From the NCBI GenBank assembly GCA_012519745.1, contig JAAYPO010000037.1:1-64000 (forward strand): a DNA stretch of 64,000 nucleotides, read 5' to 3'. Within the stretch, counting starts at the first letter, position 1, and every line of letters starts with the position of its first letter. The notes under the pieces were generated by a model. The model did not search any database and had not been told where the DNA came from. It was given only the letters and a program-made list of their open reading frames with translations. The translations under genes were made by a program, and so were the position numbers. The DNA is from Clostridiaceae bacterium (lineage in GTDB: Bacteria; Bacillota; Clostridia; Acetivibrionales; DTU013). This document shows positions 57,222 to 64,000 of this stretch, one piece after another.

Positions 57222-59600
57222 TCATGTGATTTCTGCTCTTTCGATGATATACAGATTGGAGCCGAAATCACCCAGCAAACGCGTTTTGTTGTTGTACCAC
57301 GAGCCCATGAACTGGTTATTGAGCCGAATACCGCTCATGAGCATATCACCGTAGGCTTCATATTTCTCAACACAGTCTGTGAGGCAATAATATTTGCCAA
57401 CGGTCCTGAGTATCAGGCCATCAGGGTCCAGACGAAATGGCAGCAGGTGGTTGACAAGCCCGCCGAAACGCTTGAGGAAAAGGCTCTGGGGCCTTGTGGC
57501 AAGCACATAACGCTTGGCAGCATCAAGTCCGGTCAGCGGCAGTAAGTCGTATCCTTCGCTGGCGTTGGCCTGAGTCTGGAAAAAGCTTGCGGCAGCTTTA
57601 TCTCCACTCGGATCGGTGCATTGCCAGTGGACCTTGTTTCCTTTTATCGGTGTCAGGCGATAGAACCTGCCGTATTGGAATGTCCTGCGGTGCTGCTTGT
57701 AAAAAGCTATCTGGCTCCTGATCTCGCGTCTTTCGACCGGGGACAGGTATTTCAGGTCCAGCTCATAGCCCAGGCATCCGAAACAGGCGACATTGAAACG
57801 GGTCGTAAGCGGAGTGTCCCGCAGGGTCTGCTGATGCGGGGCGGATGATACATGGGCGCCCATGGTGGAAAGAGGATAGAGGTATGACAGGCCTCCCTGT
57901 ATTTTCAGCCTCTCTGCAGGGTCTGTATTGTCAGATGACCATATCTGGGGGGAATAGCAAAGCATCCCGGGGTCGAACCGGTTCCCGCCGCTGGAGCAGC
58001 TTTCCAGAAGTATATGGGGGCGGGGCCTGAAGATCCTTCCGAGGATATCATAAAGACCCAGTATATATCTGTGGAAGAATTCTCCCTGGTTTTGCAGAAG
58101 CGGGGAGAAGGCATCGCTGATATGGCGGTTCATATCCCACTTTACATATGAAATGCCCGCTTCATCCAGGATGCTCCCTACTGAATTTACTATGTGATCT
58201 CTCACGGCCGGGTTACAGAGATCCAACACCAGCTGGCTGCGGCCCATTGTCGGTTTCTTTCCGGGAGTTGCAACGGCATATTCCGGGTGATTCCTGTAGA
58301 GGTCGCTGTCGGGATTGACCATTTCGGGCTCGAACCAGAGCCCGAAGTCCATACCGAGCCTGCGTATCTTATCGGCAAAGTGTGCCATGCCCCGGGGCAG
58401 CTTTTTTCGGTTTACGGTATAGTCGCCAAGACCGGCATTATCATTGTCGCGTTTTCCGAACCAGCCGTCGTCAAGGACAAAAAGCTCGACACCCAGGCGC
58501 CTGGCTCTTCGCGCCAGTCTCAGCAGCCTGCCCTGGGTGAACTTAAAAAAATAGGCTTCCCAGTTGTTTATCAATACGGGTCGCTCTTTGTTTTTCCAAT
58601 CGCCCCTTATGATATGATTGTTTATGAAATCATGAAAGTTGTGGCTCAGACCGTTATAACCATCCTTGCTGAAGGTCATGATTGCTTCGGGTGTATGGAA
58701 CTGCTCACCCATTTTAAGTGTCCATTCAAAGCAGTGGGGATTTATACCCTGCATTACCCTGACTACGTCATGGTTGCTCAGTTCTGCAGCGCCATAATGG
58801 TTTCCGCTATATACCAGGTTGAATCCATATACATTCCCGTGCTCTTCAGTCGTTCCCTGTTCTGCCAGCAGGAAGCCGGGGTTGTGACGGTTGCTGCTGG
58901 CGCCGGTTGTGGAGGAGTTGATGTACAGGCCATACGCCAGCGGCCTTTCATGCCGGTGGGCCTCCTTTATCCAGCCTCCGTCAAAGGTTACAAGCCGGAA
59001 GCCGCGGTTTGGAAGGTCTGTCATCATGCTCATCAGCCGTCGTATGACCAGAGGCTTGTTGCTATTGTTTTGCAAAACGGCTCTGCGAGTTATTACATTG
59101 GTTTTTTCGTAGACCGTGTAATAAAGCAGCAGCCTGCAGCTGTTGGATTCATCCTCCAGTGTCAGCTCCAGGGTTTGACATTCATTATCCTGGCCGTATG
59201 CCGTTGGCAATATATCCATCGGCACGTATCCAGGCAATATATTGTGGGATTTGTACAGGAAATCACAGGTGAAGGTGCCATCCGGCATTTTTATCTCCGC
59301 AGGAGAGTGGCGGTAGTCGCCCCGGCCGATCCCGGACCACTCAAGGCACATGTTGTCCAGACAGTAATTCGGGTCGGATTCATCGTAGGAAACGCTGCTG
59401 CCTGTCATTGCAGTACGTTTCAGTACAAGCCCCTCCACCGGCTGATCGCTGAGCCTTGCACCGTAGTGGATGTGCTCAAGGTGCCTGAAGGATGTTACAC
59501 GGAACCAATAGGAAGTGTCCTGGGTTGTCAGTCTGAAAACACCGTCAGAATATCCGATCATATCCATATCCTTTCTATACTGTGGTATCGTACCATCCAT
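57222..59600 (-). CDS. Alpha-galactosidase, GH36
   Basis: LFVLDDGWFGKRDNDNAGLGDY, YVKWDMNRHISD, LESCSSGGNRFDPGMLCYSPQIWSSDNTD catalytic motifs. Confidence 0.97.
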   Translation of the reverse strand: MDGTIPQYRKDMDMIGYSDGVFRLTTQDTSYWFRVTSFRHLEHIHYGARLSDQPVEGLVLKRTAMTGSSVSYDESDPNYCLDNMCLEWSGIGRGDYRHSPAEIKMPDGTFTCDFLYKSHNILPGYVPMDILPTAYGQDNECQTLELTLEDESNSCRLLLYYTVYEKTNVITRRAVLQNNSNKPLVIRRLMSMMTDLPNRGFRLVTFDGGWIKEAHRHERPLAYGLYINSSTTGASSNRHNPGFLLAEQGTTEEHGNVYGFNLVYSGNHYGAAELSNHDVVRVMQGINPHCFEWTLKMGEQFHTPEAIMTFSKDGYNGLSHNFHDFINNHIIRGDWKNKERPVLINNWEAYFFKFTQGRLLRLARRARRLGVELFVLDDGWFGKRDNDNAGLGDYTVNRKKLPRGMAHFADKIRRLGMDFGLWFEPEMVNPDSDLYRNHPEYAVATPGKKPTMGRSQLVLDLCNPAVRDHIVNSVGSILDEAGISYVKWDMNRHISDAFSPLLQNQGEFFHRYILGLYDILGRIFRPRPHILLESCSSGGNRFDPGMLCYSPQIWSSDNTDPAERLKIQGGLSYLYPLSTMGAHVSSAPHQQTLRDTPLTTRFNVACFGCLGYELDLKYLSPVERREIRSQIAFYKQHRRTFQYGRFYRLTPIKGNKVHWQCTDPSGDKAAASFFQTQANASEGYDLLPLTGLDAAKRYVLATRPQSLFLKRFGGLVNHLLPFRLDPDGLILRTVGKYYCLTDCVEKYEAYGDMLMSGIRLNNQFMGSWYNNKTRLLGDFGSNLYIIERAEIT

Positions 59601-59632
59601 GCAGGACGATCCATAAGCAAGGCCTTATGTGT

Positions 59633-61240
59633 CTAACCAAGTATTATAGCTTCATAAGGACTCAAGCTGCCATCAAAGGCTTCTCTGTCATAATTCGACA
59701 AGAAAACAGTGCCGTTGTATCCGGTCACCTGCCGCCGGTTTGAAAAATTCAGCAGTATGGTCATTGACCGGCCGTCAAGCTCACGCTTGTATATGAACAG
59801 CTCTTTGCTTATTTTCAACGGAATGAAGGAGCCGTATATCAGCAGCCTTTCATTTTTCCTCAGAGCAATAGCCTTTCTATAGTAGCTTCGAATAGAGTCG
59901 GGATCATTTATCTGGGAGGCCATATTTATTCTGTCGCAGTTGCCGTTGATCCCAAGCCAGGGCTTTCCTTTCGTAAAGCCGGCATTTGGACTGCTGTCCC
60001 ATTGTACCGGCGTTCTGGCGTTGTCCCTGGAGGTTGCTTTTATCATCCTCCAGCGCAGCGGGGCGGGGAAGTGAAGGCGCTTTGCCAGACGGTAAATATT
60101 ATGGGACTCCACATCCCGGATCTGGTCCATCCCTGTGAAATCGAAGTTCGTCATTCCTATTTCCTGCCCCTGATATATGAACGGAGTTCCCCGGAGAGTA
60201 AGCAGCAAAGTGCAAAGCAGCTTTGCAGACTGTACATGATATTGTCCATCGCTGCCAAAACGGGAAACGCATCGGGGCTGGTCATGATTTTCAAGATAAT
60301 TGGCATTCCAGTCAAGGGCGTTCTGCCACTTTGATATGACTTTTGCAAAGCGGCCTGCATGGAACCTTCGCTTGAACCATTTGACAATGTACTGGTCGGT
60401 TTCCATATGCTCGAAGGAGAATATCATATCCAGCTCCCGCCGGCCTTCGCCGCACAACATATTACCGGTTTCAGGGGTGACAAATACTGTTTCGCCCACA
60501 GTGAAGCAGTCGTATTTATCGAGGACATCACGCCGGAGCTCCTGCAGTATCTTGTGCGTACCCTCCTGTGATATGTAATGCTCGCTGCCGGTCAATACCA
60601 GCTTCTTTTTTCCGTTATCAAGACTTGATTTGTAAAGGACATTTATGACATCGCAGCGGAAACCGGCAATGCCCTTATCCAGCCAGAAGCGCATGATGCC
60701 TTTTATCTCTTCCATTACCCTGGGATTGCGCCAGTTCAGGTCCGGCTGCTGTTTGGCGAACAGGTGCAGATAATATTCTCCGCTTTTTTCATCGTACTCC
60801 CAGCAATCCTCACCGAAAAAGCTGGTCCAGTTGTTCGGAGGCCTGCCGTTCACACCGGGACGCCAGATGTAATAGTCACGATACGGGCTTTCTTTGTCGC
60901 GGCTTTTGACGAACCATTGGTGTTTGTCAGAGGTGTGATTTATGACAAGATCCATTATGATCCTGATGTCTCTTTTTCCCGCTTCGGCTATGAGCTGCTC
61001 CATGTCTGCCATTGTGCCGAATTCAGGGTGTATATCACAATAATCGCTGATATCATAACCATTGTCCACATTGGGGGAGGGGTAAACAGGGCTGAGCCAT
61101 AATATGCCGACTCCGAGGTCCTCAAGAGTGTCGAGGCGTGAAATGATGCCTGGTATGTCGCCGATCCCGTCGCCGTTGCTGTCCTGAAAGCTGCGGGGAT
61201 ATATCTGATATACTACGCGTTCCTGCCACCATTTTGCCAT
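59633..61240 (-). CDS. Alpha-glucosidase, GH13 (oligo-1,6-glucosidase-like)
   Basis: YQIYPRSFQDSNGDGIGDIPGII, DLVINHTSDKH, GFRCDVINVL, FTVGETVFV, NHDQPR; start MAKWWQERVVYQ. Confidence 0.96.
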   Translation of the reverse strand: MAKWWQERVVYQIYPRSFQDSNGDGIGDIPGIISRLDTLEDLGVGILWLSPVYPSPNVDNGYDISDYCDIHPEFGTMADMEQLIAEAGKRDIRIIMDLVINHTSDKHQWFVKSRDKESPYRDYYIWRPGVNGRPPNNWTSFFGEDCWEYDEKSGEYYLHLFAKQQPDLNWRNPRVMEEIKGIMRFWLDKGIAGFRCDVINVLYKSSLDNGKKKLVLTGSEHYISQEGTHKILQELRRDVLDKYDCFTVGETVFVTPETGNMLCGEGRRELDMIFSFEHMETDQYIVKWFKRRFHAGRFAKVISKWQNALDWNANYLENHDQPRCVSRFGSDGQYHVQSAKLLCTLLLTLRGTPFIYQGQEIGMTNFDFTGMDQIRDVESHNIYRLAKRLHFPAPLRWRMIKATSRDNARTPVQWDSSPNAGFTKGKPWLGINGNCDRINMASQINDPDSIRSYYRKAIALRKNERLLIYGSFIPLKISKELFIYKRELDGRSMTILLNFSNRRQVTGYNGTVFLSNYDREAFDGSLSPYEAIILG

Positions 61241-61429
61241 ACAGCACCATCCTTTTCCCATATGATGAGGAGATTCTGTAAAACACTGCGCCCAAATCCA
61301 TTATAACGTATTTACTCAAAAAGAAAAAATGGTTTTTGTCAATACGCCCATTCTCTTTTCAATAATGACAGACTGAGTTGATCGTCAAATTTTCCGCCGC
61401 AACATAATGAGCTGTTATTTGCTTAGCAG

Positions 61430-62227
61430 TCAGCTGCCGGTGCTCTTGTAATTTTTCAGCCCGAACTTCCAAAAAGCTATAGTAAAGACTGTAAATACCA
61501 CGACGACTGCTACCGAGTAAATAAAGCCCGCAGGGGACAGGATCCCCGAAAAGAACTGTGTCGGGATTGTAGCCATGATGCCATAGGGGAGAACCAGGTA
61601 GAACAGCACTTTAAATGCTCCCTTGAACAGGATGCCCGGTATCCTCATGCACAGCGACAGCAGTCCTTCTTCAAACCGCTCGATGGAGGCCGACTGTATC
61701 ACAAAAAACGGGAAGGTACGCAGTATCACTTCCATGTCATAATACAGCACCAGCATTATCAGTATAAGAAATATATAGCCGATGACCGTCAGGACAGTAA
61801 CCCTGGTATCCATTCCTGCGGCCGCATATATTACAATACCTATGCTTGCAAAGACCAGAGGTACGGAACCGATGTCAATATTCTCGAAGGATAGGTGGAA
61901 CAGTGTATTTACAGGCTTTGTTACGTACAGATCCAGTTCTCCTGACTTTATTTTATGTGGTATCGATATGACACCGAAGAAATACAGCGCCATATTAAGT
62001 GCGTTCAACAGCGAAAAGGTACCTATAAAAAACAGCATCTGATGCTTGTTCCAGCCCCCTATACTCCCGACCTGTGAATAGATCGCCGAGAACATGAGGA
62101 TCTGCATAAGGAAAAGGGAGCCGTCGGCAAAGCACACGCCAAAGAAGGACAAGCGGTATGCCATGTTTCTTTGCAGCTTCATTTTCATCAGCATATACAT
62201 TATTTTCAGATTTCTCTTTATACTCAT
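61430..62227 (-). CDS. ABC-2 family permease
   Basis: Multi-TM; part of a second ABC-2 triad. Confidence 0.87.
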   Translation of the reverse strand: MSIKRNLKIMYMLMKMKLQRNMAYRLSFFGVCFADGSLFLMQILMFSAIYSQVGSIGGWNKHQMLFFIGTFSLLNALNMALYFFGVISIPHKIKSGELDLYVTKPVNTLFHLSFENIDIGSVPLVFASIGIVIYAAAGMDTRVTVLTVIGYIFLILIMLVLYYDMEVILRTFPFFVIQSASIERFEEGLLSLCMRIPGILFKGAFKVLFYLVLPYGIMATIPTQFFSGILSPAGFIYSVAVVVVFTVFTIAFWKFGLKNYKSTGS

Positions 62228-62276
62228 ATCATCACTCCGTCATTTCTATTCCATTCTGCTTCAAAAACAGTCAAAA

Positions 62277-63071
62277 TCATATTCCCACCCCGTCATATCT
62301 GTGGCGCAGTCTCTTGAATGTAAACGAGTTGATGAACCTGAACAACACGATCCACAGTACGAGTATAACGATCCCCTGCAGTGCCTCATCTCCGTTCCTG
62401 CCCAGCAAAAGCATTGTGGGCAGATAGGTGACATAATAGAATGGGAAGAGCTTCATTACGCCGATTATGGCCGGTGACAGCAGGGTCAGCGGGATAAGGG
62501 AGCCCTTCACGAATTCCGCTATATTGTCCTTTACCAGCATAAAGACCGTGACATCAAGGACTTTGAAGGCCAGTATCCCTATGAAATAGCTGAGCTGTAC
62601 CATAAAGAGCAGACCGAGCAGGATCAGGACAACAGTCTGGAGGATCATCAGGACATCATTTGTCATGATTAATTCCACCCCGAAAATCAGTACCCATAAA
62701 ATTGCCGCCAACAAGTTAAAGATGAGCAGGAATAATGAAACCCCTGCGGTATGTGCAGTGAAGTACCCGAAGATATCCATCGGCTTGATTATATACTTGG
62801 AAAATCTGCCGTTCCTGATATCCTCAGCAATGCGCCATCCGGTACCGGTTGCCTGATCCAGCTGTGCGATAAAGCTGCTGATGATGTAATAGGACATCAT
62901 GGAATTGAGTGTAAAGCCGGCAACAATATCCTGTGTTTCAAAAACAGCGCTCCACAGCACATATGCCAACAGCATTTTTGATACCGTAAGGACGATGTTC
63001 ATAATGATATCGAACCTGTATGCCAGCTGGCTTTTGAACAGGATTTTTACCGTTTCGATATACTTTCTCAT
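62277..63071 (-). CDS. ABC-2 family permease
   Basis: Multi-TM; overlaps the ATPase gene by 4 bp. Confidence 0.87.
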   Translation of the reverse strand: MRKYIETVKILFKSQLAYRFDIIMNIVLTVSKMLLAYVLWSAVFETQDIVAGFTLNSMMSYYIISSFIAQLDQATGTGWRIAEDIRNGRFSKYIIKPMDIFGYFTAHTAGVSLFLLIFNLLAAILWVLIFGVELIMTNDVLMILQTVVLILLGLLFMVQLSYFIGILAFKVLDVTVFMLVKDNIAEFVKGSLIPLTLLSPAIIGVMKLFPFYYVTYLPTMLLLGRNGDEALQGIVILVLWIVLFRFINSFTFKRLRHRYDGVGI

Positions 63072-64000
63072 CCCTTATCCTCCTTGCCGGCCGTATCACC
63101 GTTCCCATTCCCGTTTGTCCCGTTTCCGGACTTGTAGATACGTTCCACTACGATGCCTATGTCCTCGGCCTCGATTGAAATATCATTTATATCGCATTTG
63201 CTCATGATGTCGCCAAGTATGCTTCGAACATCGCTGCGGTGAGCCAGGAATGAAAGCCTGAAAGGATTTTCTTCAGTCGTTTTGATATCAAAGGGAGGTC
63301 TGTAGTCTGTCGCATCTGAAAAGGACACTGTTATCGCCTTGTGGGTCTGGAAGCGGTCAAAGAGATGATCCAGGCTGCCGTCGTAGATCTTCAGCCCCTC
63401 GTTGATGACTATGCACCTTTTACACAGGCTTTTGATATCATCCATGTAGTGGCTGGTCAGCAATATGGTCGTCCCTATATCCTTGTTGACCTCCCTGAGA
63501 AAGCCGCGGATCTGCTTTTGTGCCACCGCGTCAAGGCCTATCGTCGGCTCATCCAGGAACAGGATCTTTGGTGCATGGAGCAGGGCTGCTATTAGCTCCA
63601 TTTTCATCCTTTCGCCAAGTGAAAGCGTACGGACCGGTACATTCAGGTAATCCTTCACTTCAAACAGTTCTGTGAAATATGTGAGCCTGCTGCGGTACTC
63701 ACTTTCAGCTATCTCATATATCTCCCTCAGAAGCAGGAAGGTGTCGGCTGCCGAAATGTCCTGGAACAGCTGGCTTTTTTGTCCCATTACGATGGCGAAC
63801 TGCTTCTTGTAGGAGTTTTTGAGTTCGTTGGGAACGTATCCCAATACATCGATGGTTCCGCCGGTAGGGGAAATGATACCTGCCAGCATCTTCATCAGGG
63901 TCGTTTTGCCCGCTCCGTTGGGACCTATCAGCCCTACAAATTCTCCGGCATGTATTTCAAGGTCAAAATCCATTACAGCCGTCTTAATGATCTTCTCACG
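63068..64000 (-). CDS. ABC-2-type exporter ATP-binding protein (5' end beyond window)
   Basis: GPNGAGKTTLMKML, LSLGERMKMEL, ILFLDEPTIGLD; the reading frame stays open upstream of the ORF-track ATG to the window edge (REKIIKTAVMDFDLEI). Confidence 0.93.
   Translation of the reverse strand, partial: REKIIKTAVMDFDLEIHAGEFVGLIGPNGAGKTTLMKMLAGIISPTGGTIDVLGYVPNELKNSYKKQFAIVMGQKSQLFQDISAADTFLLLREIYEIAESEYRSRLTYFTELFEVKDYLNVPVRTLSLGERMKMELIAALLHAPKILFLDEPTIGLDAVAQKQIRGFLREVNKDIGTTILLTSHYMDDIKSLCKRCIVINEGLKIYDGSLDHLFDRFQTHKAITVSFSDATDYRPPFDIKTTEENPFRLSFLAHRSDVRSILGDIMSKCDINDISIEAEDIGIVVERIYKSGNGTNGNGNGDTAGKEDKG

Noticed and set aside
58194-59636. 480-aa plus-strand ORF antisense to the GH36 alpha-galactosidase
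   Set aside because: Antisense frame of a strongly conserved coding region; no recognisable domain.
1-64000. tRNA, rRNA, tmRNA, prophage or intact transposase genes
   Set aside because: None recognised by reading; tRNAscan-SE, Infernal and ISEScan would be needed to exclude them formally.

Overview
This 64 kb window looks like a chromosomal segment of an anaerobic Firmicute, probably a Clostridia member. That is an inference from the gene content ([FeFe]-hydrogenase maturases, AdhE, rubrerythrin, Rex-like operator). I assign about 45 protein-coding genes. Main modules: a chemoreceptor / AraC regulator / sugar ABC importer; rubrerythrin convergent with a rubredoxin-like NAD(P)H oxidoreductase; two paralogous ABC-2 exporter triads (11.3-13.9 kb and 61.4 kb to the window end); a TM1266-HydE-HydG-HydF maturation operon behind a structured attenuator-like leader; SPL-family radical SAM, QueG, TruA; an aberrant GuaA with a collapsed amidotransferase domain; AdhE with a Rex-like operator; an Hpt / response regulator / hybrid kinase phosphorelay; HflX, CysK, DUF1846, a DEAD-box helicase; a KAP P-loop NTPase fused to a SAM methyltransferase, followed by a GNAT; and an alpha-galactoside/alpha-glucoside cluster (GPH symporter, GH36, GH13). 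No rRNA, tRNA, CRISPR array or intact transposase was recognised. The leads I rate highest are the KAP-methyltransferase fusion, the GuaA lacking its glutaminase catalytic residues, the hydrogenase-maturation leader, two related MITE-like repeat loci (22.6 and 37.9 kb) plus a different MITE-like element truncating an MBL-fold gene (25.4 kb), a lipoprotein gene with a stop codon in its signal peptide, and a repetitive insertion inside the HydF GTPase domain. No searches were run; all names come from reading the translations and nucleotide motifs.
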